A program made the translations under genes and the position numbers. The notes under the pieces are model-generated. The model worked only from the letters and a program-made list of their open reading frames with translations, ran no database searches and had not been told where the DNA came from. Below are positions 35,111 to 43,308 of a DNA stretch of 64,000 nt, in pieces. Every line of letters begins with the position of its first letter. The first letter of the stretch is position 1. The stretch comes from Sphingobium nicotianae (GTDB lineage: Bacteria > Pseudomonadota > Alphaproteobacteria > Sphingomonadales > Sphingomonadaceae), in contig NZ_JAHGAW010000001.1 in the NCBI RefSeq assembly GCF_018603885.1, positions 1-64,000 on the forward strand, in the 5' to 3' direction.

Positions 35111-35196
35111 GACAAGCGGTTTCGCAGGCGCGTCACAACATGTGGTTGTGTGATCCGGTTACCTGAAAATTAACGAGATTCTATTCCCGGCAATAC

Positions 35197-36231
35197 TCAG
35201 GCCGATGTCGATGCGACCGATTTGCGCGGGGAAGGCGCGGCGCCGGTGTTGAACCCAGCCTCCTCCTGCAGGCGCCTGGTCACCGCCCGCTTGCGCCGGC
35301 CGAAGATGATCGCCGCGATTCCCGAGATCAATGCTGACAAACCGAATTCCCCCGCCAGCACATAATAATGCCAGCTCAGCTTTTCGGGCGAGCTGAACAG
35401 CACATAGGTGTCGCTGTCCACGTCATAACCCGCATAGCGATAGAGGCTCATCATCTCGCCCGGCAGTGCCCGCCGCCGCAGAACGCCTTGCAGATAAGGC
35501 GTGAACGCGCCTTCCGGCACACGGAAACGCCAAACGCGTACAAGCTTCTTCTGATCGGGGAACTTGATGGCATCATAGCCTTTGACATCATTCCGCCGTA
35601 CTTCGACGAAATAGCGCAGTGGCTCGTTCTTCGCAGTGTCGGGGCCGGGCGTCGCCTCGCGGATCGGCGCGAAATAGAGGGTGCGCTTCACCAGAAACAG
35701 ATCTTCATTATATTGCGCCGTTTCGCTCAGATCGACCGTGCCGGTCAGCACCGCGCGGCCCTCTACCGGCGCGATCGCGTCCGGCGAGCCCAGCACGATG
35801 CTGCGCGGTGTGCCCTGGTCGCTCGGCAATTGCAGGCGCAGGATGAGGATGATGACGACGGCCAGCAGGCTGCCAGCGCACATGCCCATGAAGAAGCCCT
35901 GCAGCCGGCCGAGGCGGCTGCGGATGATCCGGCCATCGTCGACGCGCGCCGGCCCCAGCCCCTCGTCGCGGCGCTGGCGCACGCGCAGCAGCCAGACGGC
36001 AATGATGAGCGGCGCCGAGAACAAGGTCGTCAGCGCCACGAAGGTCAAAGCCGGCCAGTAGCGCTTGAACTCGAGATATTGCCATTCGGCCAGCTGCGCG
36101 ACGATGCCGCGATATTCCACCGACTGGAACAGGAAGAAGAGGCTGACAACGGCAACCCAGAAGCCCAGCACGCGCACCGCGAAATTCAGCTGTCGGGACA
36201 CTCGCTCATAGGCGTCTCGCTCGACAGCCAT
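35197..36231 (-). CDS. Uncharacterised membrane protein with a soluble domain between helices
   Basis: 344 residues from ATG 36231 (the frame is open to 36294). Three helices lie in the N-terminal half (about 18-38, 60-84, 120-142). A soluble region of about 140 residues follows, starting VEGRAVLTGTVDLSETAQ and including LFLVKRTLYFAP, then a final helix (about 300-318) and a basic tail ending in S/T-rich residues. The order helices-soluble beta region-helix faintly recalls TMEM43/GIDE-type proteins, but I do not claim homology. It follows the rplA terminator, so it is its own unit. Confidence 0.7.
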   Translation of the reverse strand: MAVERDAYERVSRQLNFAVRVLGFWVAVVSLFFLFQSVEYRGIVAQLAEWQYLEFKRYWPALTFVALTTLFSAPLIIAVWLLRVRQRRDEGLGPARVDDGRIIRSRLGRLQGFFMGMCAGSLLAVVIILILRLQLPSDQGTPRSIVLGSPDAIAPVEGRAVLTGTVDLSETAQYNEDLFLVKRTLYFAPIREATPGPDTAKNEPLRYFVEVRRNDVKGYDAIKFPDQKKLVRVWRFRVPEGAFTPYLQGVLRRRALPGEMMSLYRYAGYDVDSDTYVLFSSPEKLSWHYYVLAGEFGLSALISGIAAIIFGRRKRAVTRRLQEEAGFNTGAAPSPRKSVASTSA

Positions 36232-36352
36232 TTTCGTTTCACCGCGTCCCAATAACCTTTGAGCGGCTTTAATGCCCCAGATCGGGACGGGCAATCGAAA
36301 GTCGCTGAACGCCAGGGACTATTTACAACTTTGTGACGCCGGGACCACAAAC

Positions 36353-36390
36353 GAAAATCCCCGCCGCGCTTGCGCGCAACGGGGATTTTC
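36353..36390. terminator. rplK-rplA operon terminator
   Basis: GAAAATCCCCG and CGGGGATTTTC form an 11-bp stem around an inner GC-rich hairpin (GCGCGC/GCGCGC type), followed on the minus strand by GTTTG. It lies 21 bp past the rplA stop. Confidence 0.85.
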
Positions 36391-36411
36391 CTGTCTTGAT
36401 AATGCGAAGGA

Positions 36412-37110
36412 TCAGATGCTGGCGACTTCCGCCACATCGACCTTCACGCCCGGGCCCATCGAGGACGAGAGCGCGATCTTGCGCACATATTTGCCCTTCG
36501 AGCCCGAGGGCTTTGCCTTGACGATGGCATCGACGAACGCGTCGAAATTCTTGCGAATGTCGGCGTCCGAGAAGCTCGCCTTGCCGAGGCCGGCGTGGAT
36601 GATGCCAGCCTTTTCGACGCGGAACTCGATCTGGCCGCCCTTGGCAGCCTTGACCGCTTCGGCGACGTTCGGGGTCACGGTGCCCAGCTTCGGGTTCGGC
36701 ATCATGCCCTTGGGGCCCAGCACCTTGCCGAGACGGCCGACGAGGCCCATCATGTCCGGCGTGGCGATCACGCGGTCGAAGTTGAAGTTGCCGGCCTGGA
36801 TGCTCTCGAGCAGATCCTCGGCGCCCACGATCTCCGCGCCTGCCGCCGTCGCCTGCTCCGCCTTGTCGCCGCGCGCGAACACCGCGACGCGGACGTCCTT
36901 GCCGGTGCCGGCAGGGAGCGTGACGACGCCGCGGACCATCTGGTCGGCGTGACGCGGATCGACGCCCAGGTTCATCGCGACCTCGACGGTCTCGTCGAAC
37001 TTGGCGGTGGCGTTCTTCTTGATGAGCGCGATGGCTTCATCGACGCCGTGCAGCTTCTCGCGGTCGATCGTGCTGGCCAGTGCCTTGGCCTTCTTGGACT
37101 GGAATGCCAT
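36412..37110 (-). CDS. rplA: 50S ribosomal protein L1
   Basis: 232 residues: [33 protein letters not shown] (read in two helices), [20 protein letters not shown], and the L1 core [20 protein letters not shown]. It forms the L1 stalk and in many bacteria represses its own operon. It begins 3 bp after the rplK stop, and its transcript ends at the hairpin 36353-36390. rplJ, normally next, lies 3 kb away. Confidence 0.98.
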   Translation of the reverse strand: MAFQSKKAKALASTIDREKLHGVDEAIALIKKNATAKFDETVEVAMNLGVDPRHADQMVRGVVTLPAGTGKDVRVAVFARGDKAEQATAAGAEIVGAEDLLESIQAGNFNFDRVIATPDMMGLVGRLGKVLGPKGMMPNPKLGTVTPNVAEAVKAAKGGQIEFRVEKAGIIHAGLGKASFSDADIRKNFDAFVDAIVKAKPSGSKGKYVRKIALSSSMGPGVKVDVAEVASI

Positions 37111-37113
37111 GTC

Positions 37114-37545
37114 TTAACCCTCTACCACGGTGAGGCCCATCGCGCGGGCGCTGCCTTCGATGATCTTGGTCGCGGCCTCGATGTCATTGGCATTGAGGTC
37201 GGCCATCTTCGCCTGCGCAATCTCGGAGAGCTGCGAGCGCTTGATGGTTCCGGCGCTGACCTTGCCCGGCTCCTTGGAGCCCGACTTGAGGTTCATCGCC
37301 TGCTTGATCAGGAAGGTTGCCGGCGGCTTCTTGGTGATGAAGGAGAAGCTGCGGTCGGCATAGACGGTGATGATGGTCGGCAGGGGCGTGCCCTTCTGCT
37401 CCTTCTCGGTCGCCGCGTTGAACGCCTTGCAGAATTCCATGATGTTCACGCCGCGCTGACCCAGTGCAGGGCCGATCGGCGGCGAGGGATTGGCGGCGCC
37501 GGCGGCCACCTGGAGCTTGATATAGCCCGTAATCTTCTTTGCCAT
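37114..37545 (-). CDS. rplK: 50S ribosomal protein L11
   Basis: 143 residues: [58 protein letters not shown] and the C-terminal rRNA-binding [16 protein letters not shown] 37545 (MAKKITG) is the family start. It binds 23S rRNA at the GTPase centre near L10/L12. It is first of the rplK-rplA pair; in most relatives nusG would lie just upstream, but here the next genes upstream run the other way. Confidence 0.98.
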   Translation of the reverse strand: MAKKITGYIKLQVAAGAANPSPPIGPALGQRGVNIMEFCKAFNAATEKEQKGTPLPTIITVYADRSFSFITKKPPATFLIKQAMNLKSGSKEPGKVSAGTIKRSQLSEIAQAKMADLNANDIEAATKIIEGSARAMGLTVVEG

Positions 37546-37740
37546 GTGTCTCACTCTGTAGAGAGCGGAACGTTGCCGCGCCGCCCGGTTCAAGTTTAGC
37601 GGTCAGACGGAGCGTCCGAAGATGCTCCTCCCGCAAGTCTCCCCGCCTGAAAGGCATGGGAAGCGCGCGCCTATAGCGGTGGATCGTCGAAAAGGGAAGG
37701 GGCTTGTGCGAAACGCCCTTCCGCGCGCAGACTGGGCAGA

Positions 37741-37944
37741 ATGCAATCAGGGGAAATCATCCATTCATCGGCCGAGCCCCGCAAGCTGTCCCTGTGGCTG
37801 ATCGTGGGCGTCTATATCCTGCCGATCCTGTTCGCTTGGTTCCTCCTGCGGCCCGGTTATTCGCCGATGGCGCGCGAAGGCGCTTTCCTCCCGGCGGGCT
37901 TTTCCCTGATCGTCGTGATTGTTCACGCGCTCTCCCCTTATTGA
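37741..37944 (+). CDS. Small two-helix membrane protein (67 aa)
   Basis: Begins MQSGEIIHSSAEPRKLSLWL; two hydrophobic helices (about 17-37 and 46-64) are separated by GYSPMAREGAFLP. No family is recognised. It ends 50 bp before a MarR-type regulator on the same strand and might be read with it, but the MarR gene has its own operator-like palindrome. The ORF is short, yet composition and hydrophobic pattern favour a real gene. Confidence 0.55.
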   Translation: MQSGEIIHSSAEPRKLSLWLIVGVYILPILFAWFLLRPGYSPMAREGAFLPAGFSLIVVIVHALSPY

Positions 37945-37970
37945 GGGCAAAACATGGTTGGGCCTCGATA

Positions 37971-37992
37971 GTATAACGCGATATATATCGCG
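37971..37992 (+). promoter_or_regulatory. Operator-like perfect palindrome at the marR start
   Basis: CGCGATATATATCGCG (37977-37992) is a perfect 16-bp palindrome ending 2 bases before the MarR start codon at 37995, and is preceded by TATAAC (37972-37977), a possible -10 box. This would give a leader of about 10 nt with no room for a ribosome site. Autoregulation by the MarR protein is a natural inference. No good -35 was found. Confidence 0.6.
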
Positions 37993-37994
37993 AT

Positions 37995-38513
37995 ATGAAC
38001 CTATCCATCGAGTCGCCCCGCGACCTCATCGCCACGCTTGGCTATCTCTGCCTCGGCAGCCGCCTCAAGCGGCTCGGCGAGCGCATGCAGACCAGCGTCG
38101 CGCAGCATCTTGGCGCGCGGGGCCATGAGGTGCAGCCGGCCCAGCTCCCCCTGCTCTGGGCTTTGCAGGAGCATGGCGGGGCGATGACCATCGGCGCGCT
38201 CGGCGAGCGGCTCGGCATCAGCCAGCCCGGCGTTAGCCGCGCGATCGCCTCGCTGGAGGGGCAGGGTCTGGTGAGGCCGACACGCGCGGGCAAGGATCGC
38301 CGCCAGCGCCAGATCGCGATCAGTCCTGCTGGTGAGGCGCTGATGGCGGACCTGTCGGCGCGCTTCTTCCCCGCCGTCCAGCGGGCCGTCGAGCAGCTCT
38401 GCCTCGCCGCCGGGCCCGACCTGCTCGCCCGGATCGATCGCATCGAGGACGATCTGGCCGACGCGCCGCTGGAAGCTCGCATTGCCGCTCAGCTAGCGAA
38501 GGCGGACGCATGA
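37995..38513 (+). CDS. MarR-family transcriptional regulator
   Basis: 172 residues. Winged helix-turn-helix in the middle: QLPLLWALQEHGGAMTIGAL, GERLGISQPGVSRAIASLEG (recognition helix, about 72-91) and GLVRPTRAGKDRRQRQIAIS (wing with the D-R-R pattern), flanked by helices for dimerisation. MarR proteins are usually ligand-responsive repressors that control the next gene. The stop overlaps the GNAT gene start by 4 bp (ATGA), so the acetyltransferase is its likely partner or target. A palindrome abuts its start codon. Confidence 0.88.
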   Translation: MNLSIESPRDLIATLGYLCLGSRLKRLGERMQTSVAQHLGARGHEVQPAQLPLLWALQEHGGAMTIGALGERLGISQPGVSRAIASLEGQGLVRPTRAGKDRRQRQIAISPAGEALMADLSARFFPAVQRAVEQLCLAAGPDLLARIDRIEDDLADAPLEARIAAQLAKADA

Positions 38514-39190
38514 CCAGCGCGCTCGATCGTCCCGCCTGGAATGCGCTGAACAGCCTGCAGGCGCATCATGCCCGCCGCCATGGCCCGGCCGTCCGTTTCG
38601 ATCCCGAGATCGGCCCGCTTTCCGCGGCGGAGACGCATGACGAAGCGGGTCTCGCCGCCCTGGCCGCGCTGGCGCTGCCCGGCGAGATCCTCGCCTTCAT
38701 CGAGCGCGATGCCGTTCCCCTGCCGCCGGACATGACGTTGGAGCGCCAGTCGCCTGCCGTGCAGATGGCCGCATGGGAGGCGCCCGCGCCCTTCGATCAC
38801 CCGGATATCGTCCCGCTCGGCGATCATCACGGCCCGGAGATGCGCGCGCTCGCCGAGCTGACCAGGCCCGGCCCCTTCACCAGCCGCACGCACATGTTGG
38901 GGCAATTCTGGGGCATCATCGAGGACGGCCGCCTCATCGCCATGGCGGGCGAGCGCATGCGCTTCCCTGGCCACGGCGAGGTCAGCGCCGTCTGCGTGCA
39001 CCCGGATGCGCAGGGCAGGGGCCTCGGCACGCTGATGGTCCGCAAGGCGATGTCGAACCTCGCCGCGCAGGGCCTGCAACCCTTCCTCCACGCCTATGCC
39101 GACAATGAAGCCGCCATCGCCACCTATCGCCGCTGCGGCTTCACCCTCCGCAGCGAGATGATGATCACCATGGTCCGGAAGGAAGATTGA
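38510..39190 (+). CDS. GNAT-family N-acetyltransferase
   Basis: 226 residues. The C-terminal half is a GNAT domain: LIAMAGERMRFPGHGEVSAV, then the acetyl-CoA loop VHPDAQGRGLGTLMV (about 163-177) and FLHAYADNEAAIATYRRCGF with the conserved N/Y. The N-terminal half (residues 1-100) is not assigned; the layout resembles FR47-like proteins. The acceptor is unknown. It is coupled by ATGA overlap to the MarR gene. The long size and MarR partner argue against a GNAT toxin. Confidence 0.85.
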   Translation: MTSALDRPAWNALNSLQAHHARRHGPAVRFDPEIGPLSAAETHDEAGLAALAALALPGEILAFIERDAVPLPPDMTLERQSPAVQMAAWEAPAPFDHPDIVPLGDHHGPEMRALAELTRPGPFTSRTHMLGQFWGIIEDGRLIAMAGERMRFPGHGEVSAVCVHPDAQGRGLGTLMVRKAMSNLAAQGLQPFLHAYADNEAAIATYRRCGFTLRSEMMITMVRKED

Positions 39191-39236
39191 GGGCGGAAAC
39201 CAGATCAGTAAAACCCCGACCACAAACTCCCATTAT

Positions 39237-39264
39237 CGTCATTCCTGCGTTCGCGGGGTTGACG
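39237..39264. repeat. Dispersed palindrome (CGTCAT-type)
   Basis: CGTCATTCCTGCG (39237-39249) and CGCGGGGTTGACG (39252-39264) pair at 12 of 13 positions including G-U pairs. It sits between two convergent genes. A related palindrome (CGTCATCCC..GGGATGACG) follows topA at 63799-63826. Confidence 0.65.
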
Positions 39265-39299
39265 ATCTAACGAACTCGCTGAACGGCGGCCCAACGCTA

Positions 39300-39785
39300 T
39301 CAAAGTGCGATCATCACCTCCGCCTCGATCTCCACCGGAAAATCCATCGGCAGCCCGCACACGCCGACTGCGGTCCGCGCATGCCGCCCGATCTCCGCAC
39401 CGAACACGTCGATAATCAGATCGGTGAAGCCGTTCATCACCGCTGGCGTCTGGGTGAAGCCGGGGACGCAATTGATCATGCCGTGCACGCGGCACCAGCC
39501 CGTCACCCGGTCGAGACTGCCCAGTTCGCGCTGGAGGTTACCCAGCATCGAGAGCGCGACCTTGCGGGCGGAGAGCTGCGCCTGCTCGATCGTCACCGTG
39601 CCGCCGACCGGCCCGTGCGGACCTGCCGCTGATCCGTCGGCCTCCTGCGGGCCATGGCCGGAGAGATAGGCCCGGTCGCCGCGCACGTTCACCCAGGGGA
39701 AGGGCAGGCGCATGCCGTCCGGAAGCCTGAGCGGCTGGGGCAGGACGATGCCGAGGTCGATCAGTCTCTGCTCGATGCCCGGCAT
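39300..39785 (-). CDS. RidA/YjgF-family protein
   Basis: 161 residues: FPWVNVRGDRAYLSGHGPQ at the N-terminal strand region, GTVTIEQAQLSARKVALSMLGNLQRELGS (two helices of the fold), and the C-terminal GLPMDFPVEIEAEVMIAL. RidA proteins are trimers that hydrolyse reactive enamine/imine intermediates such as 2-aminoacrylate. The usual catalytic arginine region near ARTAVGVCGLP is changed: the sequence before GLPMDFPVEIE has no clear R at the canonical spot, so activity as a deaminase is uncertain. It is followed upstream by the HPP membrane gene on the same strand. Confidence 0.82.
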   Translation of the reverse strand: MPGIEQRLIDLGIVLPQPLRLPDGMRLPFPWVNVRGDRAYLSGHGPQEADGSAAGPHGPVGGTVTIEQAQLSARKVALSMLGNLQRELGSLDRVTGWCRVHGMINCVPGFTQTPAVMNGFTDLIIDVFGAEIGRHARTAVGVCGLPMDFPVEIEAEVMIAL

Positions 39786-39811
39786 GATGTTCTCCCTCTT
39801 TGTCCGCTTCG

Positions 39812-40510
39812 TCAGCCCACGCCGGACGCCCGCCGCTTCATCGCGTGAAGCTCCGCCTGCGAGAGCAGCAGGTCAAGATCCTCGCGGGCAATGTCGAAGC
39901 TTTCGTGCATGTCGGCCAGTGCCTTGTCGATATCCTCGAGATGGAAGCCGGCCGCCTCGCGCACCTCGTCGACCTGTTTGGGCGGCGCGACGGGTTGGTG
40001 TGGATAGCTGTGGCCCGTGATCCGGTGGAAGAACATGGCGAGCGAGACCAAGGCGATGCTGTTCAGCCCCACCGGCGCGAAGGCGAAGAGATAGCCCATC
40101 TCGTGGATGCCGTGGCTGCCGATGACGGCGGTCAGCGCTGCCGCGCCGCCCGGCGGATGCAGGCAGCGGCCGAGCGTCATCATCAGGATGGCGCCGCCTA
40201 CGGCCGCCCCGGCGGCCATGGTCGGGTCGGGGATCAGCCAGGCGGCGGTGACGCCCGCGATCGTCGAGAGGACATTGCCGCCCACCACCGACCAGGGCTG
40301 GGCGAGCGGGCTGCTCGGCACGGCGAAGGCGAGCACGGCTGATGCGCCGACCGGCGCGACGATCATCGGCACATCGGCATGGGCGAGCGGAAATTGGGCG
40401 CAAACGACAATAGTGAGCGCGATCCCGATGGCTGCGCCGACGATGGCGAGCAGTCGCGGCAGCAGTTCGGCGCCGGCCAGGATCGGCCGAAAAAGCGAAG
40501 CTTGTTTCAT
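39812..40510 (-). CDS. HPP-family membrane protein
   Basis: 232 residues with four or five transmembrane helices, the family motif CLHPPGGAAAL (about 141-151), VIVAPVGASAVLAFAVPSSP-type helix 2, and a soluble C-terminal tail of about 60 residues (DEVREAAGFHLEDIDKALAD). HPP proteins are integral membrane proteins, some of which transport nitrite; the substrate here is unknown. The gene precedes the RidA gene by 26 bp on the same strand, so the two may form an operon. Confidence 0.85.
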   Translation of the reverse strand: MKQASLFRPILAGAELLPRLLAIVGAAIGIALTIVVCAQFPLAHADVPMIVAPVGASAVLAFAVPSSPLAQPWSVVGGNVLSTIAGVTAAWLIPDPTMAAGAAVGGAILMMTLGRCLHPPGGAAALTAVIGSHGIHEMGYLFAFAPVGLNSIALVSLAMFFHRITGHSYPHQPVAPPKQVDEVREAAGFHLEDIDKALADMHESFDIAREDLDLLLSQAELHAMKRRASGVG

Positions 40511-40592
40511 TGAGCCGCCGCGATGCCCGCAGGATGGGATGAAAGGCCAGTCAGCTTTTCACATGCCACGCATAGTCTGGCTTTCAACGCGT

Positions 40593-41039
40593 TCAGTCCG
40601 CCATGCAGAAGTCGCGCAGCGCGCGCGCGTCGTGCAGCGCATTGTGCGGCACCCGGCTGTTGGCGGCGGAGCTGAATCCGGCGGCATCGACCAGCTCGAA
40701 TCGCAGGCCGCGCGTCGTCACCATGTCACCGGGTCCGGTCAGCAGCAGCATGCAGAAATGCGCAATGTCCTCCGGCCAGTCGGCGAGGATCGTCGGCTCA
40801 TTGTCGCCGGCCAGATAGGCGGCGAGATGATGGGAGGTCTGCACCCGGTCGAGCTCGTGATCCACGCCCGGCGGCACATGTCGCAGAAACGGGATCACAT
40901 GCCGCTCGACCCACGGCACGATCTGGTCGGGCAGCGGCAGCGAGGTATAAAATTCCTGATCGCCATATTCGGGAACGAGGGCGATGCTGATGAGAGCGCC
41001 GCCAAAGCCATTATATTCCGTATCGAGATAGTATCGCAT
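40593..41039 (-). CDS. 3'-5' exonuclease, RNase AS-like (DEDDh)
   Basis: 148 residues starting MRYYLDTEYNGFGGALISIA: D6-T-E8 is exonuclease motif I, and HNALHDARALRD near the C-terminus is motif III (H-x-A-x-x-D). In between lies a conserved D (DHELDRVQTSHHL) suited to motif II. The size and N-terminus match the polyadenylate-specific 3'-exoribonuclease AS/DUF5051 family. ATG 41039 is chosen over the longer frame to 41114 because it places the DTE motif at the expected distance and avoids overlap with the divergent neighbour. Confidence 0.78.
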   Translation of the reverse strand: MRYYLDTEYNGFGGALISIALVPEYGDQEFYTSLPLPDQIVPWVERHVIPFLRHVPPGVDHELDRVQTSHHLAAYLAGDNEPTILADWPEDIAHFCMLLLTGPGDMVTTRGLRFELVDAAGFSSAANSRVPHNALHDARALRDFCMAD

Positions 41040-41088
41040 CGGCTGGGCGCATACAGCGCTTCTTGCCCAAGCGCGACAGGAGAAGAGC

Positions 41089-41763
41089 ATGATAGCCCGC
41101 GAATTGATCGGCACGGCGCAAGTGCCCGGCGGCGAGGAGCTGCGTCTCTACCGGCGCGGCGCGGATTTCATGATCGTGCTCGACCGCAACGAGCTGATGA
41201 ACAGCCGGATGAGCGGATCGGAAAAGGCGCTGGCGACAATGACGATCGCCCGGCTGGCCGGCCGCAAGCGCCTGCATTTGCTGATCGGCGGTTATGGCAT
41301 GGGCTTCACCCTGCGTGCCGCGCTCGGCCTGCTCGATGCGGGTGGGCGCGTCACGCTGGCCGAATTGCTGCCGGAGATCATCGAGTGGGCGCGGGGCCCG
41401 ATGGTGGAGCTGACCGACGGCTGCCTTGATGATCCGCGCCTGGCGCTGGTCGAGTGCGACGTTGCCGAGCTGATCGAAGACGGGCAGGGGAGCTATGATG
41501 CGATTCTGCTCGATGTCGACAACGGCCCCGATGGCCTCATCACGCCGCGCAACGACCGGCTCTATTCCGCGAAGGGTCTCTCGGCGGCGATGAAGGCGCT
41601 CAAGCCCGGCGGCATCCTCGCCGTCTGGTCCGCCGCGCCGGACGAGGCCTTCGCCCGTCGCCTGCGCAGCGCCGGCTTCGCGGTCGACGAAGTGGCGGTG
41701 AAGGCGCGAGACAACGGCAAGGGGCCGCGCCACGTCATCTGGTTCGCGCAGAGACGAGCTTGA
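41089..41763 (+). CDS. Spermidine synthase-like SAM-binding protein
   Basis: 224 residues. A class I methyltransferase-type Rossmann fold with HLLIGGYGMGFTLRAALGLL (SAM-type glycine loop), VTLAELLPEIIEWARGP, LALVECDVAEL and YDAILLDVDNGPDGL, then LKPGGILAVWSA. The pattern matches spermine/spermidine synthase-related proteins that lack a clear polyamine site, so the true reaction (aminopropyl or methyl transfer) is open. GAGAAGAG precedes the ATG. It is divergent from the exonuclease gene with only 49 bp between them. Confidence 0.8.
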   Translation: MIARELIGTAQVPGGEELRLYRRGADFMIVLDRNELMNSRMSGSEKALATMTIARLAGRKRLHLLIGGYGMGFTLRAALGLLDAGGRVTLAELLPEIIEWARGPMVELTDGCLDDPRLALVECDVAELIEDGQGSYDAILLDVDNGPDGLITPRNDRLYSAKGLSAAMKALKPGGILAVWSAAPDEAFARRLRSAGFAVDEVAVKARDNGKGPRHVIWFAQRRA

Positions 41764-41790
41764 TCCGAACGGGTTCTGAAACGCGCTGCC

Positions 41791-43161
41791 TCACTCCGCC
41801 GGCAGCGGATCCACCGTCGGGACCACAGCCGGCTTGCGCCGTCCCACGATCATCCCGACGCCGACCACGCACAGCGTGAACACCGCCGGGCACAGCGCCA
41901 GGATGGCGAAGCTGCGCACGATCGGCATGCCGCTGCTCAGCACCATGGCGCCAACCACCGGCCCCAGGATCGCGCCGATCTTGGCGATGGATGTTGCCCA
42001 GCCCGCGCCGTTCGCGCGGATCGCGCTGCCGTAGAAGAGACCGGCGATGGAGTGGATGCCGAAATGCGCGCCGCCCACGAAGCTGGTCGAGATGATCGAC
42101 AGGATCAGGAAGCTGTTGTTCGACATCGGCACGAAGCCGATGCACAGCAGGATGGGAAAGCCGATCGCCGGATAGACCGCGACCGCATAGGGGCCGAACC
42201 GGTCGGTGAAGCGCATCAGGAGCAGGCCGAGCGCGGCGCCCAGCAGCCCGGAGAGCGACGAGACCCAGGCGGCGGTGTCGCGCGCGAAATCCAGATATTC
42301 ATAGACGAGCGGACCCCACATCGCCTTGAAATAGACCGCGAGCGAGCTGGCGATATAGGCCAGCCACAGTAAAGGCGTCAGCCATTTGAGATCGCCCTCG
42401 AACAGTTTGCCGAGCGTGAAATTCTCCTTGTCGACGCGCTCGTCGCCCAGCGTGAAGCGGTCCAGCGGCGTCGCGGCCAGGCCGGGGTCGACCTTGTTGA
42501 GGATCTTCGCGATCGTTTCGGGATCGCGCTGCTTGCTGGCGAGGAAGCGCACCGACTCCGGCAGCCAGAGCGCCAGCCCGATCGCGCAGAGCAAAGTGCA
42601 GCCGCCGCCGAACACGAACACGCCTTCCCAGCCATGAGCCGGGGCGAGCCAGATGGTGATCGGCGCGGCGATCGCCGCGCCCAGGCTGTAGCCCATCATG
42701 ATCACGGTCACGATGCTGGCGCGCATTCGGGCGGGCACATATTCGATGTTCAGCGCCCAGGCGAGCGGCAGCATGCCGCCGATCGCCAGACCGTCGAGGA
42801 AGCGCAGCACCAGCAACGCCTCATAGCTCTGCGCCAACGCCGTCGCGGCGGTCAGGAGGGCGAAGGCGAAGGCGGAGCAGACGATCGTAGCCCGTCGCCC
42901 GATGCGGTCGCCGATGTAGGAAAGCACGAACCCGCCGATCATCGCGCCGACCAGAGCGACCGAGAAGACATTGCCGAGCATGGCTTTGTCCAGGTGCAGC
43001 TCGTCGCGCATATAGGGCGCGGTGAAGCTGATCATCTGCATGTCGAAGCCGTCGAACACGGTGATGAACCAGGAGAGGATGATGAGCTTGTAGTTGAACG
43101 GGCCGAGCTTTCGCCCGTTGATCAATCCCGCAATGTCGATGGTTCTGGGCGCGCTGGCCAT
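41791..43161 (-). CDS. MFS transporter, aromatic acid:H+ symporter (AAHS) type
   Basis: 456 residues, 12 transmembrane helices. Helix 1 carries WFITVFDGFDMQMISFTAP (D-G-F-D typical of AAHS members such as PcaK and BenK). Loop 2-3 has YIGDRIGRRATI and loop 8-9 has MRFTDRFGP. Family members import benzoate-like aromatic acids with protons; the actual substrate here is not predictable and no aromatic catabolic genes are near. ATG 43161 has GGAGAGAGAA upstream; the longer frame to 43260 is unsupported. Confidence 0.87.
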   Translation of the reverse strand: MASAPRTIDIAGLINGRKLGPFNYKLIILSWFITVFDGFDMQMISFTAPYMRDELHLDKAMLGNVFSVALVGAMIGGFVLSYIGDRIGRRATIVCSAFAFALLTAATALAQSYEALLVLRFLDGLAIGGMLPLAWALNIEYVPARMRASIVTVIMMGYSLGAAIAAPITIWLAPAHGWEGVFVFGGGCTLLCAIGLALWLPESVRFLASKQRDPETIAKILNKVDPGLAATPLDRFTLGDERVDKENFTLGKLFEGDLKWLTPLLWLAYIASSLAVYFKAMWGPLVYEYLDFARDTAAWVSSLSGLLGAALGLLLMRFTDRFGPYAVAVYPAIGFPILLCIGFVPMSNNSFLILSIISTSFVGGAHFGIHSIAGLFYGSAIRANGAGWATSIAKIGAILGPVVGAMVLSSGMPIVRSFAILALCPAVFTLCVVGVGMIVGRRKPAVVPTVDPLPAE

Positions 43162-43308
43162 GGGTGATTCTCTCTCCGGTGCCCGATTCATTCGAAAGGC
43201 AATGACCCGACTTTGGGGCAGCGCGCGATTGTGGGCAAGGGAGAAGCGAGCGGTTTGCATGAGCGCACGCGTTGAACAAGTCCGGTCGGCTTCCTAGGAG
43301 GAACCGGA

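Noticed and set aside
38510..39190. MarR-GNAT pair as a TacAT-like toxin-antitoxin system
   Set aside because: The DNA-binding partner is a winged-helix MarR, not a ribbon-helix-helix protein, and the GNAT is much longer than known tRNA-acetylating toxins.
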